From: Brevibacillus brevis
GTDB lineage: Bacteria > Bacillota > Bacilli > Brevibacillales > Brevibacillaceae
DNA length: 64,000 nt
Reading direction: 5' to 3'
Assembly: GCF_001039275.2 (NCBI RefSeq)
Contig: NZ_CP030117.1
Location: forward strand, 27,501 to 91,500
The translations under genes were made by a program, and so were the position numbers. Below are positions 53,347-61,863 of the stretch, one piece after another. Each line of letters starts with the position of its first letter. The first letter of the stretch is position 1. The notes under the pieces are model-generated. The model was given only the letters and a program-made list of their open reading frames with translations. It was not told where the DNA came from and did not search any database.

Positions 53347-54780
53347 ATGAGTGCACTTTCTTCGTTACATCTCGTTGGCTCGTCCGGTCGATTGCAGCGG
53401 TTCATGCATCAACTGCCTACTGCCGTTTTATTGGTGAATCAAGCGGGTAGTATCGTGGAGGTCAACGAACAACTGCTTCGTATAACCGGATATTCACGCG
53501 ATCAACTTATCAATAAGCCTATCAGCTCTCTTCTTCCCCATCGAGGTTCCATGGAGCACCTGTATGAGGAATATTTGCGAAAGGAAGAAGAAGTGGGAAC
53601 CAAAGGCGAGGTCGAACTAGAATGGTGTGATAAACAGGGGAGGTGCAGGAACACGTCTGTCATGATCATGGCACAGCAAGCAGAAGAACTTCTGTACATG
53701 ATCCATTTTCCCCAACTCGTAAAAGAGAGCGATCGGCTTTTGTCGCAACGATTGTTGACCAAACTGACCTATGATACAAGCATGGGCTTGTTTATCCTCG
53801 ACGAGAAATCGATCATTATCGAAGCCAGTCAGACGGCGTGCAAGCTGCTGGGTATGGAGAGACTGGACGTCATCAATAAACACGTGGATCAAGTATTTAG
53901 CGGCATCCCCGAACCGCATCGATTCATTAAAAAAGAACTTTTGGAAGGCGTAAAGCTGCAAAATGTCGCGACTTCCTGGACCAATGACAACCAACGCTAT
54001 GAGCTGATTGTCGACGCAAATACACTTCAAGACGAGTCAGGGAAAACAGTAGGGGCGTTTATTCTTTTCAAAGACATAACAAACCTGCGATCCTTCGCCC
54101 AAAAGCTCGAACGGAATGAACGCTTGGCGATGATCGGGCAAATTGCTGCTGGTACAGCACACGAGATTCGCAATCCACTTACCTCGATCAAAGGATTTCT
54201 GCAAATGTTCCTCAAGTCATTCGCTGACAGTGGCATGGAGAGGGAGAAAACGTACACCGAAATCATGCTCACAGAAATTAATCGCATCAATTCTTTAGTG
54301 AGTGAATTCCTACTATTGAGCAAGCCGCGTAATATTCAATATTCCATGGTCGACTTAAATACCGTTTTTGAGGAAATTTTGCCGATTGTCGAGTCACAGG
54401 CGAATCTGTACGGAATTGATGTTCAGTTTGCCTCTCGTGGTAAGCTTCCGATGGTCGTCGGGGATAACGAGCTATTGAAGCAAGTGTTCATTAATATCTG
54501 CAAAAATGGAATAGAAGCAATGGGAGAGCAAGGGTCGCTTCGGATTTCCCATCATTTCGACCAGGATGGCGACAAAGTGAGTATCGATATCCACGATTCA
54601 GGTCCGGGCATCCCGCTTTACATTATTGATAAGATTTTCGATCCGTTTTTTACGACAAAAGAGGAAGGGACAGGGCTCGGATTGTCTGTCTGCCAAAAAA
54701 TCATTCACGATATTGGCGGTCAAATCCGTGTCTCCTCCAAAGGGTTTGGGACGACCTTCCATATCATGCTGCCGTATTAG
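53347..54780 (+). CDS. PAS-domain histidine kinase (sporulation-kinase-like)
   Basis: A 477-residue cytoplasmic kinase with two PAS domains (about 18-125 and 145-255), a HisKA domain with the phosphorylated His in GTAHEIRNPLTSIKGFLQ (near residue 280) and a HATPase_c domain (N box NICKNGIEAMG, HDSGPGIP, KEEGTGLGLSVC). No TM helix and no adjacent response regulator, as in the KinA/KinE-type orphan kinases that feed Spo0F. That role is inference. ATG 53347 follows AGGAGGGA. It stands between the SRP RNA and dnaX, where B. subtilis has no gene. Confidence 0.9.
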   Translation: MSALSSLHLVGSSGRLQRFMHQLPTAVLLVNQAGSIVEVNEQLLRITGYSRDQLINKPISSLLPHRGSMEHLYEEYLRKEEEVGTKGEVELEWCDKQGRCRNTSVMIMAQQAEELLYMIHFPQLVKESDRLLSQRLLTKLTYDTSMGLFILDEKSIIIEASQTACKLLGMERLDVINKHVDQVFSGIPEPHRFIKKELLEGVKLQNVATSWTNDNQRYELIVDANTLQDESGKTVGAFILFKDITNLRSFAQKLERNERLAMIGQIAAGTAHEIRNPLTSIKGFLQMFLKSFADSGMEREKTYTEIMLTEINRINSLVSEFLLLSKPRNIQYSMVDLNTVFEEILPIVESQANLYGIDVQFASRGKLPMVVGDNELLKQVFINICKNGIEAMGEQGSLRISHHFDQDGDKVSIDIHDSGPGIPLYIIDKIFDPFFTTKEEGTGLGLSVCQKIIHDIGGQIRVSSKGFGTTFHIMLPY

Positions 54781-54789
54781 GAGTAGAAA

Positions 54790-54823
54790 GCGTCCCGCAC
54801 AATTGTGAACGGGGCGTTTTTTA
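54790..54823 (+). terminator. Terminator of the kinase gene
   Basis: GCGTCCCG / CGGGGCGT stem and six T. Confidence 0.85.
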
Positions 54824-54921
54824 AGTGAGACATGTCCGTTCACTTTGTACGAACGGTGGCAATCGTGTATACTGAATAGGATATAGAAGAGGACTGTGCA
54901 GATGGGGAGTGTCATACGAAC

Positions 54922-56619
54922 ATGGCTTATACCGCGCTATACCGCGTATACCGACCGCAGACTTTTCAAGACGTAGTCGGACAAGAGCATGTTACGACAA
55001 CCTTGCGTAATGCTTTACGCGAAAATAGGCTGTCCCATGCCTATTTATTCAACGGTCCCCGAGGTACGGGAAAAACAAGTGCAGCCAAAATTATGGCCAA
55101 AGCAGTGAACTGCGAGCAGCCCATAGATGGTGAGCCATGCAATCAATGCGATACGTGTAGAGCCATCTCCAACGGTTCTGTAACGGATGTGCTGGAAATC
55201 GACGCGGCATCCAACCGTGGTGTTGAAGAGATCCGCGACATTCGTGACAAAGTGAAATTTGCCCCGAGCGACGTCAGGTATAAAGTGTACATCATCGATG
55301 AGGTGCATATGCTGACGACAGAGGCATTTAACGCTTTGTTAAAAACCCTCGAAGAGCCGCCGTCCCACGTCATTTTTATTTTGGCGACGACAGAGCCGCA
55401 CAAGCTGCCAGCGACGATTATCTCTCGTTGCCAGCGCTTTGATTTTCACCGAATTCCACTGAGAGTGATGGTCGATCTTTTGCAAAGGATTTGCCAATCA
55501 CAAGGGGTGCAGGTGGAGGAGCAGGCCCTGCAGCTCGTAGCGAAGATGGCTGAAGGTGGAGCCCGTGATGCTCTTAGCTTGTTGGACCAAGCGATTAGCT
55601 ATAGCAAGGACGAGGTTCGTGCTAGTGATATTATGCAGATTACGGGCACAGTTGCCCAATCTTACTTTTCCGTGCTTGCGCGACATATTGCCGAAAATGA
55701 TATTGCGCAGGTTATGGAGCAATTTGATAAAGTCATGGTGCAAGGGAAGGACCCGGAGCAGTTCCTGCACGATTTCCTCTACTATTACCGCGATATGCTG
55801 TTATTGAAGACAGCGCCGCAGCTAGAAGAGATTGTCGAGCGGACCATGATTGATGAACAGTTTGCAGAGGTTGCAAAGCTGTACTCGTTTCCAGTGCTTT
55901 ACGCAGCGATTGAGACCTGCAATCAGGCTTTGTCGCAATTAAAATGGTCGACCTACGCAAGAGTGCTGGTTGAACTGACTCTCGTCAAAATGTGTCAGCC
56001 TAATGCAAATGCGACGGAATCTATGGGAGCCTCACCCGTTAACAGCGAGGAACTGACCGCCATGTCCAATCGTATCCGCGTTTTGGAAGAGCGTTTGGTT
56101 CAAGTGATGCAAGGTCAGGTGAGCATTCCCGGACAGCAAAAGGCCGAGGAAACACGCAAGAACGAGCCAAGGCGCATAGCTGCGGCTTCTGGTGGTTCAC
56201 GAACCCCGATGAATAGAGTCAGGGAAGTCGCGAAGGCCATGGATGAGAATTTGACGAGACAGGTGCGCGGGCAGTGGAGTCAAATTTTGACCGAACTGAA
56301 AAAGATCAAGATCCAGTACCAGGCTTGGCTAGTCAATGGTCAACCGGTAGCTGCCGGCAATGAAGCTGTTGTCGTAACCTTCAACAGTGCCATCCATTGC
56401 GATAAGACGATGGAGGCAGAGCTTCGGAGCGTGATCGAGCGCGTTATGTCTACGGTGTTGGGCAGGCCCTTGCAGCTCTTGTCTGTTATGGAGGAAGAGT
56501 GGCAAAGTGTAGACCAGCAGGTTGGTCAAAAAGACGCTTCTGATGAGCCGGAAGAGGACCCGTTTTTGGCGGAAGCCATCAAGCTCGTCGGAGAAGGTCT
56601 TGTTGAAGTCAAAGACTAA
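54922..56619 (+). CDS. dnaX: DNA polymerase III subunit gamma/tau
   Basis: The clamp-loader ATPase that also links polymerases at the fork. The 565-residue product has Walker A GPRGTGKTS (about residues 44-52), a four-Cys zinc site (CEQPIDGEPCNQCDTC), Walker B VYIIDEVHML, sensor 1 ILATTEP and sensor 2 GGARDALSLLDQA, then the tau-specific C-terminal domains. The start is ATG 54922 after GGGGAG. It begins the dnaX-ybaB-recR unit, as in other Bacilli. Confidence 0.97.
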   Translation: MAYTALYRVYRPQTFQDVVGQEHVTTTLRNALRENRLSHAYLFNGPRGTGKTSAAKIMAKAVNCEQPIDGEPCNQCDTCRAISNGSVTDVLEIDAASNRGVEEIRDIRDKVKFAPSDVRYKVYIIDEVHMLTTEAFNALLKTLEEPPSHVIFILATTEPHKLPATIISRCQRFDFHRIPLRVMVDLLQRICQSQGVQVEEQALQLVAKMAEGGARDALSLLDQAISYSKDEVRASDIMQITGTVAQSYFSVLARHIAENDIAQVMEQFDKVMVQGKDPEQFLHDFLYYYRDMLLLKTAPQLEEIVERTMIDEQFAEVAKLYSFPVLYAAIETCNQALSQLKWSTYARVLVELTLVKMCQPNANATESMGASPVNSEELTAMSNRIRVLEERLVQVMQGQVSIPGQQKAEETRKNEPRRIAAASGGSRTPMNRVREVAKAMDENLTRQVRGQWSQILTELKKIKIQYQAWLVNGQPVAAGNEAVVVTFNSAIHCDKTMEAELRSVIERVMSTVLGRPLQLLSVMEEEWQSVDQQVGQKDASDEPEEDPFLAEAIKLVGEGLVEVKD

Positions 56620-56655
56620 ATCATACACTCATAACTATTTAGGGAGGATACCTCA

Positions 56656-56976
56656 ATGAAAAACATGCAGCAAATGCAACAAATGATGAAGCAAGTGAAA
56701 AAAATGCAGGAAGAAATGCAAAAAGCGCAAGAAGGCTTGAAAGAAAGAATCGTGGAAGGCTCTGCTGGTGGCGGTGCTATCACTGTGAAAATCGATGGAC
56801 ATAAGCAAATCAAAGACATCGTGATCAAGCCAGAGGTAGTAGACCCTGAAGATGTAGAAATGCTGCAAGACCTGGTGCTCACTGCTGTGAACGATGCACT
56901 GCGCAAAGCAGATGAAATGGTAGGCAAGGAAATGGGCAAATTTACTGGAGGCATGAACATCCCAGGCCTGTTCTAA
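56656..56976 (+). CDS. yaaK: YbaB/EbfC family nucleoid-associated protein
   Basis: A 106-residue DNA-binding dimer with a Met/Gln/Lys-rich N-terminal helix ([20 protein letters not shown]), [20 protein letters not shown] and the C-terminal [17 protein letters not shown]. Proteins of this family bind DNA as a tweezer-like dimer; their role with RecR and DnaX is unclear. It follows dnaX by 36 bp with AGGGAGG and precedes recR. Confidence 0.97.
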   Translation: MKNMQQMQQMMKQVKKMQEEMQKAQEGLKERIVEGSAGGGAITVKIDGHKQIKDIVIKPEVVDPEDVEMLQDLVLTAVNDALRKADEMVGKEMGKFTGGMNIPGLF

Positions 56977-57004
56977 AAATTGGGCAGGAAAAGAGGAGTA
57001 GGCG

Positions 57005-57601
57005 ATGTTTTATCCAGAACCGGTCTCAAAGCTCATTGATGGTTTTATGAAATTGCCCGGCATCGGTCCCAAAACGGCTGGGCGGCTTGCCTTTTTTGTG
57101 CTCAATATGAAAGAGGACGACGTGCTTGATCTGGCAAAAGCATTGGTCAATGCCAAGCGCCAGCTTCATTACTGCTCGGTCTGCAACAATATTACCGATC
57201 TCGATCCATGTCATATTTGTCGGGACAAACGTCGTGACGGCTCGATCATCTGTGTGGTGCAAGAGCCGCGAGACGTGGTAGCAATGGAGAAGACGAGAGA
57301 GTTTGAAGGGTATTATCACGTTTTGCACGGGGCGATTTCTCCTATGGATGGGATCGGCCCGGAAGATATTCGCATTCCTGACCTGTTGAAGCGCCTCGGT
57401 GACGAGCAGGTGAAGGAAGTCATTTTGGCGACCAATCCGAATATCGAAGGGGAAGCGACAGCGATGTACATTTCCCGGCTGATTAAGCCTTTTGGCATTC
57501 GCGTGACGCGTATCGCGCACGGCTTGCCAGTCGGGGGAGATTTGGAGTACGCCGATGAAGTTACGCTAACCAAAGCATTGGAAGGCAGGCGCGACCTGTA
57601 A
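57005..57601 (+). CDS. recR: Recombination mediator RecR
   Basis: A 198-residue protein of the RecFOR pathway that helps load RecA on gapped DNA. Visible parts are the helix-hairpin-helix ([16 protein letters not shown]), the four-Cys zinc finger [16 protein letters not shown], a Toprim domain ([14 protein letters not shown] and [11 protein letters not shown]) and the C-terminal Walker-like loop [13 protein letters not shown]. It ends the dnaX-ybaB-recR operon. Confidence 0.98.
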   Translation: MFYPEPVSKLIDGFMKLPGIGPKTAGRLAFFVLNMKEDDVLDLAKALVNAKRQLHYCSVCNNITDLDPCHICRDKRRDGSIICVVQEPRDVVAMEKTREFEGYYHVLHGAISPMDGIGPEDIRIPDLLKRLGDEQVKEVILATNPNIEGEATAMYISRLIKPFGIRVTRIAHGLPVGGDLEYADEVTLTKALEGRRDL

Positions 57602-57607
57602 AGGAAA

Positions 57608-57672
57608 TTTAAAAAGTTCTCCTTCTTCAGGTTCTCACCACTTTCTCGGTGCTGAAAGGACGACTTTTTAAA
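57608..57672 (+). other. Extended RNA hairpin after recR
   Basis: TTTAAAAAGT (57608-57617) pairs perfectly with ACTTTTTAAA (57663-57672), with inner CCTT/AAGG, TTCAG/CTGAA and CACC/GGTG pairs. There is no T run after it. It could stabilise the mRNA end or be part of a leader for the next gene. Confidence 0.5.
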
Positions 57673-57700
57673 TATCATCCGTACGATAAAGATAGAAAAG

Positions 57701-57727
57701 AAGACGGGGGCTGCCTGTCTTTTTTTC
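57701..57727 (+). terminator. Terminator-like hairpin
   Basis: AAGAC-GGG / CC-GTCTT stem and seven T, just before the SRPBCC gene; together with the hairpin at 57608 it may form an attenuator. Confidence 0.65.
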
Positions 57728-57748
57728 GTTTCGAGAGGTGGGTGCAGT

Positions 57749-58225
57749 ATGCCGGTTATTCGTATGGAGTTTTTGATAGATGCTCCGCGACAGGTCTGCT
57801 TCGATGCTGCCAGAAGCATTGATTTGCATATGGAATCGACCGCCAGCACGAGGGAGAGAGCGATTGGAGGAGTTACGAGCGGACTGATAAACCTGGGGGA
57901 GACGGTTACTTGGGAAGCCATTCACTTCGGTATCAAGCAAAATTTGACGGTGAAAATCACAGAGATGGAGGAACCGCGCTATTTCGTGGATGAGATGGTT
58001 TCTGGTGCATTCAAACGGTTTCATCACACGCATGAGTTCATTCCGATAACGGACAATCAGACGAGAATGATCGATATATTTGACTACACATCTCCGCTGG
58101 GTATCTTGGGGAAGCTCGCGGATTGGTTGTTCTTGAAGGTGTATATGACGCGGTTTTTGCGGACGCGCAATGAATATCTCAAGCAAGTAGCAGAAGCACA
58201 GATAAAAGCTTTGCAATCCGGATAG
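57749..58225 (+). CDS. SRPBCC family protein
   Basis: A 158-residue START/SRPBCC-fold protein (MEFLIDAPRQVCFDAARSID at the N-terminus, EMVSGAFKRFHHTHEFIPI and DIFDYTSPLGILGKLADWLF in the second half). The fold binds a hydrophobic ligand; the ligand is unknown. The ATG at 57749 follows GAGAGGTGGG. Followed by a CPBP protease gene after 56 bp. Confidence 0.88.
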   Translation: MPVIRMEFLIDAPRQVCFDAARSIDLHMESTASTRERAIGGVTSGLINLGETVTWEAIHFGIKQNLTVKITEMEEPRYFVDEMVSGAFKRFHHTHEFIPITDNQTRMIDIFDYTSPLGILGKLADWLFLKVYMTRFLRTRNEYLKQVAEAQIKALQSG

Positions 58226-58281
58226 AAATGCCGGACTTTTTTGAATGGACGAGACATACAGTGAAATAGGAGCGTGAGGAG

Positions 58282-59259
58282 ATGCTGACAGGACAAGGAC
58301 TGTCGCTTGTGAGTGGGATACGGCGACAAAAGTCCACTCCATGGGCGATCATGCTGTTTATTGGGTATTGGCTCATGTTTGCTGCGGAGTTATCCATGAT
58401 TCGTTTTCACAAGGGTGAAGACGGAAAATGGGTTGCTACCACTGTCGGGCAACCGGAGGTATGGCTAGGATTACTTGCATTTGCAGTGACGGTATTCAGC
58501 TTCATTGCGACTGTTGGTTTCATTGTGAGCTTGCTCCGAGAAAGACGGCAGAAGACGTCATGGCTATGGCAATATGACGAGCTTACAGGGAATGATGTAC
58601 TGCATATTGTGGCTTGGCTGCATGTGTTTCAAACAGGCGTACTGTTGTTGTATGGGTTTTTACTGGAAGGTACCTTCTTTTCCACCGGTACGATTGGAGG
58701 GATATTGGAATCAGCTATTTTCCAACTGTTCCTGTTGATTTTGATTCCGCTGTGGTTTCGTGGACGACTGGGGGAAATCGGCGTTCGCCGACCTGTACAA
58801 CTAGGCCGGATGCTGTTGATGCTTGCTGCTCTGTTTCTTTTGATTGCACTGGTGCTAGATGTGGTGGTGACGAACCCGATTGCGGACTGGTTTGGACTGT
58901 CTCTGTCATCAGAGCGAGAGCAGCAGATCGAAAAAGAGATTGTGCAGGCCAAAGAAACGGATATTTTGGCGGCGCTCACCTCACTTCTGGTCATTGGCAT
59001 ATTGGTTCCGATTGCGGAGGAGATTTTGTTTCGTGGCGTGATTCAGACTTATCTGGTTCAGAGAATCGGGCCCATTATGGGTATCTTCCTGAGCAGTCTC
59101 TGGTTTGGGCTCCTGCATATGGATCTCGCTCTGTTTGCTCCGCTTTTTGTCATTGGGCTTTTACTCGGATTCGTTCGACATCGGTACCAATCGATCTGGG
59201 GAGCGGTTTTGTTGCATGCAGTTAACAACATGACAGGAGTACTTTACTACTTTCACTGA
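58282..59259 (+). CDS. CPBP intramembrane metalloprotease (CAAX-like)
   Basis: A 325-residue membrane protein with about eight TM helices and the ABI/CPBP motifs EEILFRGVIQ (EExxxR, about residues 246-255), FGLLHMD with its His, and HAVNN near the C-terminus. Bacterial members process or protect against peptides (for example bacteriocin immunity) or cleave membrane proteins. The ATG at 58282 follows TAGGAG. It precedes yaaL and bofA. Confidence 0.9.
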   Translation: MLTGQGLSLVSGIRRQKSTPWAIMLFIGYWLMFAAELSMIRFHKGEDGKWVATTVGQPEVWLGLLAFAVTVFSFIATVGFIVSLLRERRQKTSWLWQYDELTGNDVLHIVAWLHVFQTGVLLLYGFLLEGTFFSTGTIGGILESAIFQLFLLILIPLWFRGRLGEIGVRRPVQLGRMLLMLAALFLLIALVLDVVVTNPIADWFGLSLSSEREQQIEKEIVQAKETDILAALTSLLVIGILVPIAEEILFRGVIQTYLVQRIGPIMGIFLSSLWFGLLHMDLALFAPLFVIGLLLGFVRHRYQSIWGAVLLHAVNNMTGVLYYFH

Positions 59260-59269
59260 GGGGGGAAGC

Positions 59270-59506
59270 TTGCAGGTGAGTAGGTGGAGAAAAAAAGCGC
59301 GGTTCGTGGTGGAATGGAATGAGGCGAGTTTGGATATGGCAGTCAATCAGGCGCGAATGGATTGGCAGCATGCCCGCCATCTTGCGGAGATCAGTGAACC
59401 GGATGGCGGTTTGGATGATGTCATTTATTATTTGCATGTGACAGAAAAGCGGTATATGTATTTGCTCGCGCAAGCAAAGCGCGAGAGGAATCGCCAACAG
59501 GCATAG
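59270..59506 (+). CDS. yaaL: YaaL-like DUF2508 protein
   Basis: A 78-residue charged protein (ARFVVEWNEASLDMAVNQAR, then LDDVIYYLHVTEKRYMYLLAQAK), matching the small YaaL protein that follows recR in B. subtilis. Function unknown. TTG 59270 after GGGGGGAAGC is preferred; GTG 59276 is possible. It starts 10 bp after the protease stop and is followed by bofA. Confidence 0.85.
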   Translation: MQVSRWRKKARFVVEWNEASLDMAVNQARMDWQHARHLAEISEPDGGLDDVIYYLHVTEKRYMYLLAQAKRERNRQQA

Positions 59507-59518
59507 GAGGAAGAGCAG

Positions 59519-59785
59519 ATGACTACAGGGTGGGTTATAGCACTGATTGTAGTTGGAATATTGCTGGTGATTGCCGCCAGCAAATCTGTCACGGGCCCGA
59601 TCAGGTGGATTGGATTTGGGATCATGCAAGTCGTGATTGGCGCACTATTGCTGTTTTTCACCAATCTGGTTGGAGAGTTGGCTAACTTCCATATCCCGAT
59701 CAACCCGGTGACGGCTCTGCTCGTCGGACTTCTCCGTTTGCCTGGATTGGCGGCGTTGATTGTCATCAAGCTATGGGTTATGTAA
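59519..59785 (+). CDS. bofA: Pro-sigma-K processing inhibitor BofA
   Basis: An 88-residue membrane protein with two hydrophobic segments (WVIALIVVGILLVIA and ending LPGLAALIVIKLWVM) and the conserved PINPVTALLVGLLRLPG. In B. subtilis it holds back cleavage of pro-sigma-K by SpoIVFB in the mother cell during sporulation. Its position after yaaL is conserved. The ATG at 59519 follows GGAGGAAGAG. It marks the organism as a spore former. Confidence 0.93.
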   Translation: MTTGWVIALIVVGILLVIAASKSVTGPIRWIGFGIMQVVIGALLLFFTNLVGELANFHIPINPVTALLVGLLRLPGLAALIVIKLWVM

Positions 59786-59801
59786 AGGTGTATCGATTCG
59801 G

Positions 59802-60329
59802 TTATCCATCGGTAAGCAAAAAAGCAACGCCGCGATCCTCGTATTTCACCCGGCTGCGACTTGGTTGACGAAAGGAAGCAAGGAGGGCGAGGAGGCGTGG
59901 CAGCGCAACGATCAATGTTCCGGTGATCAAGGTGAGCGCGTATCCTTTCGAAAGCCACACAAAAGCCCCGGCTGCTATCGCCATACTTCCCGCAATTACC
60001 GTGAGCTCACTGCCCCGATAGACAGATAGCGGGATGGGAAGTGGATAGCCAGCCCCCCACCATGGAGAGACGAGCATATCGGCAGTTGTCTTTGGCTTGT
60101 GGCCGCGCAGAAGGGCATACAGTCGAAATAAAACCAAATGACAGATCGGTATTACAGGTAGAATCGCTAACGTCACAATCAGCGTATAAGCCGGGACTTG
60201 TAGCATAAATGAGTGCAAAATAAGGGACAAGCCAATTAACAACAGTTGAAAAAGGTAGCCGACGAATCGCCAGCGAAAACGATAGAGCAGCTTGTAGCTA
60301 TAGATCGTATGGGCGGCGGTTTCCTTCAT
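59802..60329 (-). CDS. Membrane protein of unknown function
   Basis: A 175-residue protein with about four TM helices (residues 25-43, 48-66, 107-125, 130-148), a basic N-terminus and a short cytoplasmic loop rich in Pro and Trp (SPWWGAGYPLPIPLSVYRG). The ATG at 60329 follows AAGGAAG. It is antiparallel to bofA with a 16-bp gap between stops. No family recognised. Confidence 0.72.
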   Translation of the reverse strand: MKETAAHTIYSYKLLYRFRWRFVGYLFQLLLIGLSLILHSFMLQVPAYTLIVTLAILPVIPICHLVLFRLYALLRGHKPKTTADMLVSPWWGAGYPLPIPLSVYRGSELTVIAGSMAIAAGAFVWLSKGYALTLITGTLIVALPRLLALLASFRQPSRSRVKYEDRGVAFLLTDG

Positions 60330-60430
60330 GAAAAGTCACTTCCTTTTACAGCAGTCTGGATGAATGAAAGTCTGCGTTTCCATTATCGCACAGTCGCAAA
60401 TCTTGAGAAAGCTCATACAAGGAATGAAAC

Positions 60431-60469
60431 AAGCCGTTTGTCTAACATGACTGGATTGACGGCTTTTTG
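60431..60469 (+). terminator. Terminator-like hairpin
   Basis: AAGCCGT / ACGGCTT with T run, upstream of the 60527 gene and not clearly tied to a plus-strand gene. Confidence 0.6.
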
Positions 60470-60526
60470 TTATGGGCAGGATAAAAGGAATGAATCGGTA
60501 GGGCGTGATGTGGAGGGAAGGAAAGC

Positions 60527-61516
60527 GTGAGGCTATGGGTCATTTCAGAGGAGGTCGTAACCAGATTCGGCAAGGAGCTCGGAGCATGTGGGATTGTGCT
60601 GTCTGATTACCAAACAGATTTCTCAGATGAAGTTGCCGATGGATTTCTACTGACAAAAGAGACTGATGGCAAGCTTTTGCAGGAAAGGATGCAACAGCAG
60701 GGAACGGGGCCATGGCTCACGCTTGTCTACGGAAGCGACGTGCCATACGACTGGGCGAATACTTTACATACTCAATACGCGCGTTTGGGGGAGCATGAGA
60801 TCATTCGTATGGCGTTATGTACCCACGAGCGAGCTTTGCTTGGAGGGGAACCCAATGGAAGGTGGATGCGGTTCCTCTGTAAGCAGCTCGCTCGCTACTC
60901 ACTGGTGACGATGGTATGCGGGATGCGCGAGGTGGATGAAGCGCTTCGTCAATTCCCTCGCTATTTGGCGTGGAAGGAGCAATTTTATATCGAGCTTGGT
61001 GCCAGTTGCGATGAAAAAGGAATTTCTCTGCTGCAAGTCAGTCGCGCGCTCGGTATGGACAAACGAATCGGTCAGGGCTGGCTCTACCCTTCCCGCCAAG
61101 ACTCTTCCCTCATCGTTCGATGGCTTGAACAAGAATGTAGGCTCGTTCTACAAAAAGCGAATATACAGCGGATCATACTTTGGGGAGAGGACTCGCTATG
61201 GGAGCATATGCCTTCTGACTGGTTGGCTGAAAAAGACGTTGCAGTGTACACGGGGGAGGACAATCCAATTCCGAACAAAAGGATGACGGGTTGGACGCTA
61301 TACAATTCGTGGCAGGATGCTGTAAAGGATGCGGACTTGCTCGTGATCGGAAATGCCGCGGGAACGACCATTGCAGAGCTGCCGTTATCAGAGCTGGTTA
61401 ACGGAATGAGGCAGTCCTATGTCATTGATGCAGCAGCTTGCTTCCCTGTGCAGGAAGCCCAGTCCTACTTCCAAGCCTACCGAGCTATCGGCGAAAACAC
61501 GAACGTTTGGGAATGA
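60527..61516 (+). CDS. UDP-glucose dehydrogenase-like protein without catalytic Cys
   Basis: A 329-residue protein. Its middle part (WKEQFYIELGASCDEKGISL, VSRALGMDKRIGQGW, about residues 149-185) matches the dimerisation helices of UDP-glucose/GDP-mannose dehydrogenases. The catalytic segment, normally GFGGSCFPKD, is replaced by GWLYPSRQDSS, and the N-terminal NAD-binding fold is absent or unrecognisable. The C-terminal third (IILWGEDSLWEH, DAVKDADLLVIGN) resembles the sugar-nucleotide binding domain. It looks like a pseudoenzyme between bofA and csfB. GTG 60527 follows GGAGGGAAGG. Confidence 0.65.
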   Translation: MRLWVISEEVVTRFGKELGACGIVLSDYQTDFSDEVADGFLLTKETDGKLLQERMQQQGTGPWLTLVYGSDVPYDWANTLHTQYARLGEHEIIRMALCTHERALLGGEPNGRWMRFLCKQLARYSLVTMVCGMREVDEALRQFPRYLAWKEQFYIELGASCDEKGISLLQVSRALGMDKRIGQGWLYPSRQDSSLIVRWLEQECRLVLQKANIQRIILWGEDSLWEHMPSDWLAEKDVAVYTGEDNPIPNKRMTGWTLYNSWQDAVKDADLLVIGNAAGTTIAELPLSELVNGMRQSYVIDAAACFPVQEAQSYFQAYRAIGENTNVWE

Positions 61517-61576
61517 TGCTGACTATAATAGGGTATAATGGTTGGTATATTGAGGAAAAGGGCAGGCGTTTTCACT

Positions 61577-61759
61577 ATGGAAAAAGTTGCTCAGCGATGT
61601 ATCGTCTGTGAACAGGAGCAGAATGACGGAATCGCCATTTGTGAGCAGTTTATCTGTCAACGGTGCGAACAGGAAATGGTCAATACCGATGTACAGGATG
61701 AAAAGTATCCATTTTTTATTCATCAAATGAGACGCATTTGGTTGCGAAAAGATGCGTGA
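61577..61759 (+). CDS. csfB: Anti-sigma factor CsfB (Gin)
   Basis: A 60-residue zinc-binding protein with two CxxC pairs (C8-IV-C11, and C28 with C31 in CQRC). In B. subtilis CsfB, made under sigma-F, inhibits sigma-G and later sigma-E during sporulation. Length and Cys spacing agree, and the location between bofA and yaaO-tmk is conserved. ATG 61577 has only a weak GGCAGG, so a start at 61538 remains possible. Confidence 0.88.
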   Translation: MEKVAQRCIVCEQEQNDGIAICEQFICQRCEQEMVNTDVQDEKYPFFIHQMRRIWLRKDA

Positions 61760-61765
61760 AGAAAG

Positions 61766-61797
61766 AAGGCATCGGTGCATTCCGGTGTCTTTTTTTT
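61766..61797 (+). terminator. Terminator of csfB
   Basis: GGCATCGG / CCGGTGTC stem with G-U pairs and eight T. Confidence 0.8.
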
Positions 61798-61863
61798 GCT
61801 GGACTCATGCATGTCCAAATCATGCTAAAATAGGGGAATAAAAATAAAGGACGTGAGTCGCGC

